Notes: generated by a model not told the origin, from the sequence alone. A stretch of 64,000 nt of DNA from Epilithonimonas zeae (GCF_023278365.1 NZ_CP075338.1:124001-188000), one strand, 5' to 3'; shown: positions 1 through 8,910, counted from the first letter of the stretch. Program-made: numbers and translations.

Positions 1-1
1 T

Positions 2-1750
2 GATCCTACACAGCAGTTCGTTTCCGGAACCATGACTTCTCATTTTAAGATGCTGGCAAATTCCTCTACTATTTATTTTGATTTGGCAAAGATTCTGACA
101 GTTTCTACGGTAAAATATCACGGTCAGAATTTAACCTTTCAGCAATTGAGTTCAGATGAAATTAAAATTAATTTTCCAGTAGCTTTGACAGCTCAGACTA
201 CGGATTCTTTATCAATAACTTATAATGGAGTTCCTATTAATACCGGTGCCTTTGCCAGTTTTGAAGCAGGAACTACACCTGCCGGAGATCCGGTCTTGGC
301 AACATTGTCTGAGCCTTATGGGGCAAAAGGTTGGTGGCCAACCAAACAAAGTATGAATGATAAAATAGAGAAGATGGATATCAAAGTGACCACTCCTGCT
401 CAATATACAGTAGGTTCAAATGGAAAACTGATGTCCGAAACTATCTTAGGAAACGGAAAAAAGTTGACCTATTGGCAAACCAATTATCCAATTCCTGCTT
501 ATCTTTTTGCATTAGGAATTTCCAATTATACAAAAATGAATTCCACTATCACAACTACAGGAAGCTCGTTTCCTTTCCTGAATTATGTTTATCCAGCTTA
601 TGCGAATGCAAATACCCAGGCAAGTCTAGACTGGACAACAACTTGTATGCAGAATTTTGAAGACAACTTTGGATTATATCCGTATAGAGACGAAAAATAT
701 GGACATATGCAATTCAATTGGGGTGGTGGCATGGAGCATGCGACAATGACTTCAATGGTTAGTTTTGGTCAAGGCTTGATTTGCCATGAGTTAGCACATC
801 AATGGTTTGGAGATAAGCTAACTTGTGGGACATGGAATGACATCTGGCTGAATGAAGGTTTTGCAACATTTGGTGAGCATTTAACTTATGAAAAATTATT
901 AATGAGTCCTTCTCAGTTTCAAAATTATCTTGCAAATGAGATAAGTGATATCACAAGTATCCCGGACGGAAGTGTGTACGTTCCTGATTCTGGATTGAGT
1001 GATATCGGCAGAGTTTTCGACGGAAGATTAACTTATGCTAAAGGAGGTTTTGTTTTAAGGATGATAAAATGGATACTTGGTGATAGCCAGTTCTATACAA
1101 TGCTGAAAGCTTATCAGAACAATCCTGCTTTTGCTTACAATTATGTAAAGACTAATGATTTCAGAGATTTTTTAAGTTCTTTTACAGGAAAAGATTTCAC
1201 AGAATTTTTTAATGACTGGATCTATGGTGAAGGTTATCCGAGCTATCAGATCAGGTGGACTCAGAATGCCACAAGCAAAAAACTGACTTTTCGTGTTGGA
1301 CAGACAAGAAGCAGTTCTACTGTCAGCTTTTTTGAGATGCCGCTTCCAATCAAAGTGACAGGATCTGGAGGACAAACCGCTTATTTTGTTTTGGATCATA
1401 CTTCTAACAATCAATATTTCACACAAGATGTGACTTTTGATGTGACCAGTGTTGAATTTAATTATGAAAAACAAATCATTACAAAAGGTTCTACGGTGAC
1501 AAAAGATAATAATCTGGCTGTTAATGATATCAATCAAAAAAATATTAGTGTCTATCCAAATCCGGCAAAATCTTTCATCAAAATTTCTGGTTTACATCAA
1601 TCTGTGGATTATGAAATTCTTTCAATCGATGGAAAATTAATCAAAAAAGGAACTTCAAATCCAGATTCAGAAATCAATATTTCCACATTAATGAGAGGAA
1701 CTTACATTTTGAAATTCAATAATCAATCAGTTAAGATTATTAAAGAATAA
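2..1750 (+). CDS. M1 family zinc aminopeptidase with T9SS sorting domain (5' truncated)
   Basis: The reading frame is open to the first bases of the window, with codons for DPTQQFVSGT before the first visible Met at 32, so the true start and signal peptide lie upstream. Counting from that Met, the M1 exopeptidase motif GGMEH is near residue 232. The zinc site HELAH is at 252-256 and the third ligand Glu is in NEGFA near 275, so the catalytic core is complete. The last 70 or so residues (starting ISVYPNPA, ending VKIIKE) form a type IX secretion system type A sorting domain. The product is therefore predicted to cross the outer membrane and be released or surface-anchored, trimming N-terminal residues from extracellular peptides. 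A strong hairpin terminator follows. The family call is firm; the substrate is unknown. Confidence 0.93.
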   Translation, partial: DPTQQFVSGTMTSHFKMLANSSTIYFDLAKILTVSTVKYHGQNLTFQQLSSDEIKINFPVALTAQTTDSLSITYNGVPINTGAFASFEAGTTPAGDPVLATLSEPYGAKGWWPTKQSMNDKIEKMDIKVTTPAQYTVGSNGKLMSETILGNGKKLTYWQTNYPIPAYLFALGISNYTKMNSTITTTGSSFPFLNYVYPAYANANTQASLDWTTTCMQNFEDNFGLYPYRDEKYGHMQFNWGGGMEHATMTSMVSFGQGLICHELAHQWFGDKLTCGTWNDIWLNEGFATFGEHLTYEKLLMSPSQFQNYLANEISDITSIPDGSVYVPDSGLSDIGRVFDGRLTYAKGGFVLRMIKWILGDSQFYTMLKAYQNNPAFAYNYVKTNDFRDFLSSFTGKDFTEFFNDWIYGEGYPSYQIRWTQNATSKKLTFRVGQTRSSSTVSFFEMPLPIKVTGSGGQTAYFVLDHTSNNQYFTQDVTFDVTSVEFNYEKQIITKGSTVTKDNNLAVNDINQKNISVYPNPAKSFIKISGLHQSVDYEILSIDGKLIKKGTSNPDSEINISTLMRGTYILKFNNQSVKIIKE

Positions 1751-1770
1751 CTCAAAAGTTAATTTATCAC

Positions 1771-1806
1771 AAAAAAGCGCTTTATTAAAGCGCTTTTTTT
1801 ATTTTT
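1771..1806 (+). terminator. Intrinsic terminator after the M1 peptidase gene
   Basis: A perfect inverted repeat around AAGCGCTTT is followed by a long T run. It lies 20 bases after the peptidase stop codon and 24 before kbl, so it separates the two transcripts. Confidence 0.85.
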
Positions 1807-1829
1807 GTTAAAATCGAAAATCAATAAAA

Positions 1830-3023
1830 ATGATATCACAAAAATTCCTTGAGAACATCACAAACGAATTGACAAACATAGAAAACGACGGGCTTTTCAA
1901 AAGAGAAAGAATCATCACATCACAGCAAAGTGCCGAGATAGAAGTTGCTGGGAAAAAACTTTTGAACTTTTGTGCCAACAATTATTTGGGATTATCCAAT
2001 AACCCTGAAGTGATGAAAGCTTCGCAAGATGCAATAGATTCTCACGGTTATGGGATGTCGTCGGTTCGTTTCATTTGCGGAACTCAGGATATTCATAAAG
2101 ATTTAGAAGCTAAGATTTCTAATTTCTTGGGAATGGAAGACACCATTCTTTACGCTGCTTGTTTTGATGCGAATGGTGGTGTTTTCGAACCATTGTTTTC
2201 AGAAGAAGACGCAATCATTTCTGATGAGCTGAATCACGCTTCTATTATCGACGGGGTGCGATTGTGTAAATCTGCAAGATACCGTTACAAAAACAATAAT
2301 ATGGAAGATCTGGAAGCACAATTAATTGCAGCTTCTGAAAAAAATCACAGATTCAAAATTATTGTGACGGATGGTGTTTTCTCAATGGATGGAATTGTAG
2401 CAGACCTAAAAGGTGTTTGTGATTTAGCGGATAAATATGATGCTTTGGTAATGGTGGATGATTCTCACGCAACTGGATTTATTGGTAAAACAGGTCGTGG
2501 CACGCACGAAGCTAATGATGTTATCGGAAGAGTGGATATCATCACTTCAACTTTAGGAAAAGCTTTGGGTGGTGCTTTGGGAGGATTCACTTCGGGAAAA
2601 AAGGAAATCATCGATATGTTGAGACAACGTTCTCGGCCATATTTATTTTCCAATTCATTAGCGCCTGGGATTGTTGGTGCGGCTTCCAAGGTTTTAGATA
2701 TGATTTCTGATGATACTTCTTTGAGAGATAAAGTGATGGAAAATGCAGAGTATTTTCGAAAAGAAATGAAAGCTAAAGGCTTCGACATTCCAAACGGCGA
2801 TGCAGCGATTGTCCCAGTGATGTTGTACGATGCAAAGTTAGCACAGGAAATGGCAGAAAAACTTTTAGCTGAAGATATTTACGTGATTGGATTCTTCTAT
2901 CCCGTTGTTCCAAAAGGAAAAGCGAGAATCAGAGTTCAGCTATCAGCAGCTCATTCAAGAGAACATTTGGACAAAGCTATTATGGCTTTTGAGAAAGTAG
3001 GAAAAGAATTAGGAATTATCTAA
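1830..3023 (+). CDS. kbl: Glycine C-acetyltransferase (2-amino-3-ketobutyrate CoA ligase)
   Basis: This PLP-dependent alpha-oxoamine synthase interconverts 2-amino-3-ketobutyrate plus CoA and glycine plus acetyl-CoA, the second step of threonine breakdown through threonine dehydrogenase. The 397-residue length equals the usual KBL size. The PLP lysine is K244 in the segment STLGKALGG, the same position as in the E. coli enzyme, and the cofactor motif VDDSHATG is at 209-216. The gene is a single unit between two hairpin terminators. No threonine dehydrogenase gene is adjacent, so the pathway partner must be elsewhere. Close relatives such as serine palmitoyltransferase and AONS share the fold, but the length and motifs fit KBL best. 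Confidence 0.93.
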   Translation: MISQKFLENITNELTNIENDGLFKRERIITSQQSAEIEVAGKKLLNFCANNYLGLSNNPEVMKASQDAIDSHGYGMSSVRFICGTQDIHKDLEAKISNFLGMEDTILYAACFDANGGVFEPLFSEEDAIISDELNHASIIDGVRLCKSARYRYKNNNMEDLEAQLIAASEKNHRFKIIVTDGVFSMDGIVADLKGVCDLADKYDALVMVDDSHATGFIGKTGRGTHEANDVIGRVDIITSTLGKALGGALGGFTSGKKEIIDMLRQRSRPYLFSNSLAPGIVGAASKVLDMISDDTSLRDKVMENAEYFRKEMKAKGFDIPNGDAAIVPVMLYDAKLAQEMAEKLLAEDIYVIGFFYPVVPKGKARIRVQLSAAHSREHLDKAIMAFEKVGKELGII

Positions 3024-3028
3024 AATAA

Positions 3029-3065
3029 AATCGCTTTCCAATTTTGAAAGCGATTATTTTTTTAA
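3029..3065 (+). terminator. Intrinsic terminator of kbl
   Basis: The stem AATCGCTTTC / GAAAGCGATT with a short loop is followed by a T-rich tail and begins five bases after the kbl stop codon. Confidence 0.85.
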
Positions 3066-3102
3066 CAAAAAACCAGCAAATCAAATTTGCTGGTTTATAT
3101 TT
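3063..3102 (-). terminator. Intrinsic terminator of rplS
   Basis: The inverted repeat AACCAGCAAA / TTTGCTGGTT is followed on the minus strand by a T run. It lies just downstream of the rplS stop codon, back to back with the kbl terminator. Confidence 0.8.
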
Positions 3103-3121
3103 TAAGAAGAAAATCTTAGGA

Positions 3122-3481
3122 TTATTTCTTACCACCGTAAGCTTTGTCCTTGATTCTTGCTTTTTTACCTCTAAGGTCTCTGAAGTAGTAGATTCTAGCT
3201 CTTCTAACTTTACCTTGTCTGTTAACTTCAATTTTTTGAAGTGCAGGCATATTGATAGGGAAAACTCTTTCTACACCTACATCACCAGACATTTTTCTGA
3301 TAGTGAAAGTTTTAGTAAGACCTGTTCCTCTCAATTGGATAACTGTTCCTTTGAAGAACTGAGTTCTTGTTTTGTTACCCTCTTTAATTTCTGTGTACAC
3401 AGTGATGGTGTCACCGGCTTTGAATTCTGGGAATTCTTTTTTCGTAATGTACTTGTCTTGTACGTACTTTAATAAATCCAT
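3122..3481 (-). CDS. rplS: 50S ribosomal protein L19
   Basis: The 119-residue product is a full-length bL19, which sits at the interface of the ribosomal subunits. Recognisable segments are the opening MDLLKYVQ, the motif FKAGDTITVYTEIKEG, the core RTQFFKGTVI, the FTIRKMSGDVGVER block and the basic tail RRARIYYFRDLRGKKARIK. In many bacteria rplS follows trmD and rimM; here it stands alone with its own promoter and terminator. That single-gene arrangement is visible in the sequence and is plausible for Bacteroidetes. Confidence 0.97.
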   Translation of the reverse strand: MDLLKYVQDKYITKKEFPEFKAGDTITVYTEIKEGNKTRTQFFKGTVIQLRGTGLTKTFTIRKMSGDVGVERVFPINMPALQKIEVNRQGKVRRARIYYFRDLRGKKARIKDKAYGGKK

Positions 3482-3556
3482 TTTTTATAATAAAAAATTT
3501 GTTTTGTCAAGCTAAGCAACATTCACGTCCTTCGTCAGAGGTTGATTAACAGGTTG

Positions 3557-3586
3557 CAAAAATATAAATAATTTTCATAACTGCAA
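3557..3586 (-). promoter_or_regulatory. Bacteroidetes-type promoter of rplS
   Basis: On the minus strand, TTG (3586-3584) is followed after 19-20 bases by TATTTTTG (3564-3557), matching the Bacteroidetes -33/-7 consensus TTG and TAnnTTTG. About 75 bases of leader follow before the rplS start at 3481. Confidence 0.65.
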
Positions 3587-3610
3587 TACAATCTGAGAAT
3601 TAAATTTCAA

Positions 3611-4045
3611 TTATTTAATTTCCAGCAATTCTACATCAAAAACCAAAGTACTGTTTGGGCCAATTTCTTTGCTAACTTCTTGTTCCCCATAAGCCAAATG
3701 CGGCGGAATTGTAAACCTGAATTTACTTCCTACAGACATCAACTGCAAACCTTCTGTCCAACCTTTGATAACTCTGTTAAGAGGAAAAGAAGCTGGTTTT
3801 CCACGTTTTACAGAGCTGTCAAAAACTTTGCTTGTAATGGTCGTCCCGTGATAATGACATTTCACTGTGCTTTTAGCTGTTGGTTTTGGTCCTTCTGTTT
3901 CTACAAGGATTTCGTATTGCAAACCGCTTGGCAAAGTCGTTACGCTTTCTCTTTTTCCGTTTTCTACCAAATAATCCTGACCATCTCTCAGGTTTTTTTC
4001 AGCCAGTTCTTTTTTTCTTTTGAATAATAAATCCGCTACACCCAT
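3611..4045 (-). CDS. FKBP-type peptidyl-prolyl cis-trans isomerase
   Basis: The product catalyses cis-trans isomerisation of Xaa-Pro bonds during protein folding. The start chosen is MGVADLLFKRKKELAEKN, giving 144 residues. A longer reading frame exists, but a consensus promoter lies between it and this start, so the extension would not be transcribed. The N-terminal basic helix is followed by the FKBP domain: LPSGLQYEIL, VKCHYHGTT, VFDSSVKRGKPASFPLNRVIKGWTEG split over the usual strands, and the terminal VFDVELLEI. The active-site signature F-D-S-S...F-x-L-x-x-V-I-x-G-W is intact. There is no signal peptide, so a cytoplasmic or SlyD/FkpA-like soluble role is likely. Confidence 0.9.
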   Translation of the reverse strand: MGVADLLFKRKKELAEKNLRDGQDYLVENGKRESVTTLPSGLQYEILVETEGPKPTAKSTVKCHYHGTTITSKVFDSSVKRGKPASFPLNRVIKGWTEGLQLMSVGSKFRFTIPPHLAYGEQEVSKEIGPNSTLVFDVELLEIK

Positions 4046-4059
4046 TTCTAAATTTTTTT

Positions 4060-4094
4060 CAAAGGTATTTATTCTCAGTCGATTCATCAAAAAA
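4060..4094 (-). promoter_or_regulatory. Promoter of the FKBP gene
   Basis: On the minus strand, a TTTTTTG run (-33 region, 4094-4088) is followed after 20 bases by TACCTTTG (4067-4060), matching TAnnTTTG. The predicted transcript starts about 10-15 bases before the ATG at 4045, which settles the choice of start. Confidence 0.65.
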
Positions 4095-4156
4095 TTGCAA
4101 TTATTTCCCGTAACTTTGATGAGATAAGAAAAGATAAAACAATAGATTAGGAGCTT

Positions 4157-4265
4157 AATCCCGCTGTCCACTGTATCTTTTTTATTTTTTTACAAGTTTT
4201 GTCACTTCGATTGAATCGAAGTCCATAAAAAAATAAAAAAGGATGCCGTTCCCATCGGGGCTAGG
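4157..4265. repeat. Dispersed palindromic repeat, family 1, copy A
   Basis: This element lies in the 413-base divergent spacer between the FKBP and Fur-family genes. The outer arms are CCCGCTGTCC... and ...GGATGCCGTTCCCATCGGGG. The inner arms TTTTTATTTTTTTA / TAAAAAAATAAAAA are perfect complements. The centre ACTTCGATTGAATCGAAGT is a perfect palindrome. Related copies lie at 21425-21523, 29344-29414 and 47517-47585. It may act as a bidirectional terminator or be a mobile repeat relic; no ORF is contained. Confidence 0.65.
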
Positions 4266-4375
4266 TATTTCGTCAACGATTCAAGTTTTGTCATTAATAG
4301 TAAGATTTGTCAAAAGATTAAAATTAAAAGGATTAAAAAGTCAAAGTCAACAACCAGTTTGTCATTAAGTTTTAC

Positions 4376-4434
4376 GTCTTCGCGAGCCTTAAAAATATTT
4401 TCAATAATGTCCAAAAAATCTTTGCGGACTTTGC
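4376..4434. repeat. Dispersed repeat, family 2, copy A
   Basis: A stretch of about 58 bases (GTCTTCGCGAGCC... ending ...TTTGCGGACTTTGC) recurs with roughly 90 percent identity at 47709-47767. Both copies follow a family-1 palindrome by about 110-120 bases and precede a plus-strand gene. Confidence 0.65.
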
Positions 4435-4458
4435 ATTAAAATTATTAGATAATACATT

Positions 4459-4884
4459 ATGAACAAAGAAATCGAAAACAAACTCATCCACAAAAACACC
4501 AAACCAACAAGTATGAGAATTCTGGTCTACGATTTTCTGAATTCCCAACCATTCGCCACCTCACTATCCGAAATCGAAAATCATTTTCAGAATGCCGACC
4601 GAACCACCATTTACCGAACCTTGAAAACCTTCGAAGAAAAAGGAATCGTTCACAGCATTCAGGAAAATTCAACCACAAAATACAAGCTTTGCCACGATGA
4701 TTGCGACGAGAAAACGCACAAAGACTGGCATCTCCATTTCTACTGCAAAATCTGCAAACAGACCACCTGCAAAGAAGATATTTCGTTCCCCGAAAGTATG
4801 AAAACCAATTTCAGGATTGATGAAATCAGACTTTTCGCCAAAGGCATCTGCGAAAATTGCCTCGAATCGACTTTCAACAATTAA
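4459..4884 (+). CDS. Fur-family metal-responsive transcriptional regulator
   Basis: The 141-residue protein has the Fur layout: an N-terminal winged helix (about 1-80, with the recognition helix around DRTTIYRTLKTFEEKG) and a C-terminal dimerisation and metal domain. Visible ligands are the HLHFYCKICKQTTC segment and GICENC near the end, two CxxC pairs that form the structural zinc site. The gene is 102 bases upstream of, and co-oriented with, a Zn/Cd-type P-type ATPase. This suggests a Zur-like or zinc-sensing role in efflux control, not iron or peroxide sensing. That assignment is inference from context; Fur, Zur and PerR cannot be separated by motif alone here. Confidence 0.85.
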   Translation: MNKEIENKLIHKNTKPTSMRILVYDFLNSQPFATSLSEIENHFQNADRTTIYRTLKTFEEKGIVHSIQENSTTKYKLCHDDCDEKTHKDWHLHFYCKICKQTTCKEDISFPESMKTNFRIDEIRLFAKGICENCLESTFNN

Positions 4885-4934
4885 GTAATTTGTATCAGCC
4901 TGAGGCTCTCGAAGATATCATTCCATAAAACTTT

Positions 4935-4969
4935 GCAATAGCATTGCATTTGCATTAGCAATATCTTTG
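4935..4969 (+). promoter_or_regulatory. Promoter with two operator-like palindromes before the metal ATPase
   Basis: The -7 box TATCTTTG lies at 4962-4969, 18 bases before the ATPase ATG. Immediately upstream are two short palindromes, GCAATAGCATTGC (4935-4947) and TTGCATTAGCAA (4950-4961). They overlap the region expected to contact RNA polymerase and are candidates for binding by the adjacent Fur-family regulator. Confidence 0.5.
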
Positions 4970-4986
4970 TTAAAAATTATTTCGAT

Positions 4987-6921
4987 ATGGAAGAGTGTTG
5001 CAGTACAAAACCGAAGAAAGAACACAACCACGGAGCTCACGACCACAGTGACCACGACCATTCTCACGGTAATTCAAAAATTGCATTATACACCAGTTTA
5101 ATCATATTTTTTTCTGGACTCATTTTGGATTTCTGGATTAAAGCCGGTTGGTTTACCAGCAATGGTTGGCTGAGATTTAGCTGGTATTTCGTGTCTTATA
5201 TATTAGTGGCGTTCACAGTTTTCAAAGAAGCATTGGAACTGGCAAAGAAATTAGATTTCTTCAATGAGTTTTCTTTGATGGGAATTGCTACTATCGGAGC
5301 ATTTGCAATTGGCGAATTTCCGGAAGGTGTTGCGGTAATGCTATTTTATACAATCGGCGAAATGTTCCAGGAATCCGCTGTTAATAGGGCTCGAAATAAT
5401 ATCAAATCATTATTAGATGTTCGTCCAAAAGAAGCCACGGTTTTCCGGGATGGAAATTGGAAAACCATTTCTCCGGAAGATGTCAAAATCGGGGAAAAGA
5501 TTCAGGTGAAAGTAGGAGAGAAGATTCCGTTGGATGGTGTTTTGTTGTCAGAAAAAGCAAGTCTCAACACATCAGCTTTAACAGGTGAAAGCAAACCCTC
5601 ATCAATCCAAAAATCAGAAGAAGTTCTTGCCGGAATGTTGAACCTCGACCAAGTCATCGAAATCGAAACGACCAAATTATTTGAAAATAGTTCGATTGTA
5701 AGGATTCTCCAAATGGTTCAGGATGCAAGTTCCAGAAAAGCCAAAACCGAATTATTCATCAGAAGATTTGCGAAAATCTATACACCTATTGTCTTCTTTT
5801 TGGCACTTTTGGTGACACTTATTCCATATCTTTTTGTTGAGAATTATGTTTTCAGAGATTGGCTATATAGAGGTTTGGTCTTTTTGGTTATTTCTTGCCC
5901 TTGTGCTTTGGTGATTTCGATTCCGTTGGGATATTTTGGCGGGATTGGTGCCGCTTCCCGAAACGGAATTTTGTTCAAAGGTTCTAATTTCCTTGATATC
6001 ATTGCGAATGTTACGACTGTAGTGATGGACAAGACAGGAACATTGACGAAAGGTGTTTTCAAAGTTCAGGATATTGTTCCGGAGAACATTTCGAAAGAAG
6101 ATTTTCTTTCCATTTTATCTTCTGTTGAGAGTCATTCTACGCATCCGATTGCAAAAGCCGTTTCAGAGTTTCACCCTTCTGATCAGATTCCCGAATCTGT
6201 AGAGGAGCTTTCCGGAAAAGGAATCAAGGCGGTTATTAATCAGCAAAGAATTCTTGCCGGAAATACAAAGCTTCTGAAAACTTTCAATATCAATTATCCG
6301 GAATTCTTGGAAGAAATTGTTGAGACAACAGTTGTTTTAGCTATTGATAACGAATATAAAGGTTACATCACAATTTCTGATGAAGTAAAAGAAGATTCAG
6401 AATTGGCAATTAATCAATTGAAAAATAATGGCATAAAAACGGTGATGTTAAGCGGAGATAAAGATTCTCTGACTCAAAATATTGCTAAAAAACTAGGAAT
6501 CGATTCTGCTTTTGGAGGCTTGCTTCCGGAAGGAAAAGTTGAAAAACTGGAAAATTTGAAAAGCAATCCGAAAGAAGTTGTCGCTTTTGTTGGAGACGGA
6601 ATCAACGATGCGCCCGTTTTAGCTTTGAGTGATGTCGGAATGGCAATGGGAGGATTAGGTTCCGATGCTGCGATTGAAACTGCGGATGTTGTCATTCAGA
6701 CAGACCAACCTTCTAAAATTGCAACCGCTATCAAAATTGGGAAAGCCACCAAGAAAATTGTTTATCAAAATATCGGTTTGGCTTTTGGAGTCAAAATTAT
6801 CGTATTGATTTTAGGCGCTGGAGGATTAGCGAATATGTGGGAAGCGGTTTTTGCAGATGTTGGTGTTGCGCTTTTGGCGATTCTAAATGCGGTCCGGATC
6901 CAGAATATGAAGTTCGGTTAA
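4987..6921 (+). CDS. Heavy-metal P1B-type ATPase, Zn/Cd/Pb export class
   Basis: The 644-residue pump uses ATP to export divalent soft metals across the inner membrane. The N-terminus is a Cys/His-rich metal-binding tail (MEECCSTKPKK, then many His and Asp to about residue 28) instead of a folded HMA domain. The CPC metal-site motif is C304-P305-C306, the phosphorylated Asp is D348 in DKTGTLT, TGES is in the actuator loop, and GDGIND is at 536-541. The last membrane helix carries ADVGVALLAILNA, whose Asp is typical of the ZntA (P1B-2) class rather than copper pumps. Together with the preceding Fur-family gene it forms a metal-resistance unit. Confidence 0.92.
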   Translation: MEECCSTKPKKEHNHGAHDHSDHDHSHGNSKIALYTSLIIFFSGLILDFWIKAGWFTSNGWLRFSWYFVSYILVAFTVFKEALELAKKLDFFNEFSLMGIATIGAFAIGEFPEGVAVMLFYTIGEMFQESAVNRARNNIKSLLDVRPKEATVFRDGNWKTISPEDVKIGEKIQVKVGEKIPLDGVLLSEKASLNTSALTGESKPSSIQKSEEVLAGMLNLDQVIEIETTKLFENSSIVRILQMVQDASSRKAKTELFIRRFAKIYTPIVFFLALLVTLIPYLFVENYVFRDWLYRGLVFLVISCPCALVISIPLGYFGGIGAASRNGILFKGSNFLDIIANVTTVVMDKTGTLTKGVFKVQDIVPENISKEDFLSILSSVESHSTHPIAKAVSEFHPSDQIPESVEELSGKGIKAVINQQRILAGNTKLLKTFNINYPEFLEEIVETTVVLAIDNEYKGYITISDEVKEDSELAINQLKNNGIKTVMLSGDKDSLTQNIAKKLGIDSAFGGLLPEGKVEKLENLKSNPKEVVAFVGDGINDAPVLALSDVGMAMGGLGSDAAIETADVVIQTDQPSKIATAIKIGKATKKIVYQNIGLAFGVKIIVLILGAGGLANMWEAVFADVGVALLAILNAVRIQNMKFG

Positions 6922-6950
6922 TCTAATTTGTTTTACATAATTTAATTACG

Positions 6951-7009
6951 CTCGCAGATTTGGCGGATTTAGCAGATTTTTCATCTGCATAATTTGCTAA
7001 ATTTGCGAG
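6951..7009. repeat. Long hairpin repeat, family 3, copy A
   Basis: Two 27-base arms (6951-6977 and 6983-7009, outer ends CTCGCAGAT and ATTTGCGAG) are separated by 5 bases. Six positions differ from perfect complementarity; four of these become G-U pairs in plus-strand RNA, so 25 of 27 positions can pair. A related element lies at 23787-23854. It follows the ATPase gene and may act in mRNA 3'-end stability. Confidence 0.65.
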
Positions 7010-7154
7010 AAGAATTAACTGCTTCAGATTTATTTTAAAAAAGTAATCTACAAACCATATCCGATCATTTTTCAATTATCCTCGGAAAAAACTTAATTTT
7101 TCAAAATCATTTGTCCACTGAGAAAATAGTTTTATCTTAGTTGAAAATGAAATT

Positions 7155-8885
7155 ATGTTAAGAACTGCCGTGTTTTGTACACTTTTATTGTCTCAATTTG
7201 GGACAGCTCAAGGCTTTTTAAAGACTCAAGGTCAAAAAATTGTCAATTCTAAAGGAGAAAATGTTTATTTAAAAGGTCTCGGACTGGGCGGTTGGATGCT
7301 TCAGGAAGGCTATATGCTGAAGACGGCGGATTTTGCAGGACCTCAATATCAAATCAAAGAAAAGATTGCAGAAGTAGCAGGTGAAGATGGAAAAGACGAA
7401 TTCTACAAAGCTTATCTCAAAAATGGGATTACCAAAAAAGACATCGATTCTTTAGCAAAATGGGGATTCAATTCTATAAGACTTCCAATGCATTATAATC
7501 TTTACACTTTACCAATCGAAAAAGAACCTGTGAAAGGACAGAATACTTGGTTGGAAGAAGGTTTCCAAATGACGGATAATCTTTTGAAATGGTGCGAGGA
7601 TAATAAAATCTATTTAATTCTTGACCTGCACGCTGTGCCTGGCGGGCAAGGAAACGATGCTAATATTTCGGATAACGACAAGTCAAAACCAAATCTTTGG
7701 GATAGTGAAGAGAACCAGAAAAAAACCATTGCACTTTGGAAAAAGCTAGCGGAACGCTATAAAGATAAGGAATGGATTGGCGGCTACGATTTGATTAACG
7801 AACCTAACTATCCGTTCACAGGAAAAAATCCGAATGGAACCGACGAGATGTCCAACGCGCCACTTTGGAAGCTTCAGAAAGATATTACGGAAGCCATTCG
7901 CCAGGTTGATAAAAAGCATATCATCATTCTCGAAGGTAACGGTTGGGGAAATAATTACAATGGTTTGCCAAAACTTTGGGATGATAATTTGGTTTTGAGT
8001 TTTCACAAATATTGGACAACTAATTCTCAAGATGCTATCCAGAATATTATCGATTTAAGGGAAAAATTAAATGTTCCGGCTTGGTTAGGCGAAACCGGAG
8101 AAAATTCCAACGTTTGGTTTACCGAACTCAATCAGTTGTTATTGAAAAATAATATCGGTTATGCTTATTGGCCAATGAAAAAGATTGACAATATCGCGGG
8201 TGTAACCAATGTAAAAATCACTCCAGATTATCAGAAGTTATTGAATTACTGGAAAAATGGAGGACAAAAGCCGACAAAAGAATTCGCCAAGAAAACATTG
8301 ATGAAGATTGCTGATAATTATAAATTGGAAAATGTAGAAGTGAAGAAGGATGTCATCGATGCATTGTTCCGCCAGGTGAATGATGAGAGCACAAAACCTT
8401 ACAAAAACCATAAAGCGCCGGGAAGAATCTTTGCGACGGAATATGATTTGGGAAGATTTGGAAGCGCTTATTCTGATAACGATTTCCAAAATCTTTGGGT
8501 GAGTAATGGAACTCATACAGAATGGAACTCCGGAAATAAAATGAGAAATGATGGCGTTGATATCTACGCTTGTAATGATAAAATCACCAACAAATACTAT
8601 GTTGGGAAAACTGAAAAAGGAGAGTGGGTGCAATATACTGTGAATAGCAATCTGGCTAAGAAGTATAAGTTGAACATCAGATATAATAATGAATCCACTC
8701 AAGCATCTGAATTGGTCATCAAAACAGAAAATGGTGATGATTTGGGCAATATAAAATTAGCTCCAACCGGAAAAGTCTGGAAAACAGTTTCTGTAAATAA
8801 TATCAACTTAACGAAAGGAGAAAACAAACTCAGATTGTACTTTGAAGCTGGAAATGCTAATCTTAATTACTTCGAACTTCAATAA
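7155..8885 (+). CDS. Secreted glycoside hydrolase family 5 (cellulase-like) with C-terminal carbohydrate-binding module
   Basis: The 576-residue product starts with a signal peptide (MLRTAVFCTLLLSQFGTAQG). A GH5 TIM barrel spans roughly residues 20-375: opening motif LKGLGLGGWMLQEGY, acid/base Glu216 in DLINEPN, and nucleophile Glu313 in WLGETGENS. After a linker, residues from about 425 to the end (FATEYDLGRFGSAYSDND ... NLNYFELQ) look like a family 6-type carbohydrate-binding beta-sandwich. It is likely a periplasmic or outer-surface beta-glucanase. No T9SS sorting domain is seen. GH5 covers many specificities, so the substrate (beta-glucan, mannan or other) cannot be fixed. The gene stands alone, followed by a hairpin terminator, without a SusCD pair nearby. 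Confidence 0.88.
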   Translation: MLRTAVFCTLLLSQFGTAQGFLKTQGQKIVNSKGENVYLKGLGLGGWMLQEGYMLKTADFAGPQYQIKEKIAEVAGEDGKDEFYKAYLKNGITKKDIDSLAKWGFNSIRLPMHYNLYTLPIEKEPVKGQNTWLEEGFQMTDNLLKWCEDNKIYLILDLHAVPGGQGNDANISDNDKSKPNLWDSEENQKKTIALWKKLAERYKDKEWIGGYDLINEPNYPFTGKNPNGTDEMSNAPLWKLQKDITEAIRQVDKKHIIILEGNGWGNNYNGLPKLWDDNLVLSFHKYWTTNSQDAIQNIIDLREKLNVPAWLGETGENSNVWFTELNQLLLKNNIGYAYWPMKKIDNIAGVTNVKITPDYQKLLNYWKNGGQKPTKEFAKKTLMKIADNYKLENVEVKKDVIDALFRQVNDESTKPYKNHKAPGRIFATEYDLGRFGSAYSDNDFQNLWVSNGTHTEWNSGNKMRNDGVDIYACNDKITNKYYVGKTEKGEWVQYTVNSNLAKKYKLNIRYNNESTQASELVIKTENGDDLGNIKLAPTGKVWKTVSVNNINLTKGENKLRLYFEAGNANLNYFELQ

Positions 8886-8910
8886 AAAATTAAATTTTAA
8901 ACAAACCAAT

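Noticed and set aside
3044-3472. Plus-strand frame opposite rplS
   Set aside because: It is the antisense shadow of a universally conserved ribosomal gene.
4046-4171. 42-residue N-terminal extension of the FKBP protein
   Set aside because: A consensus promoter lies between the upstream Met and the chosen start.
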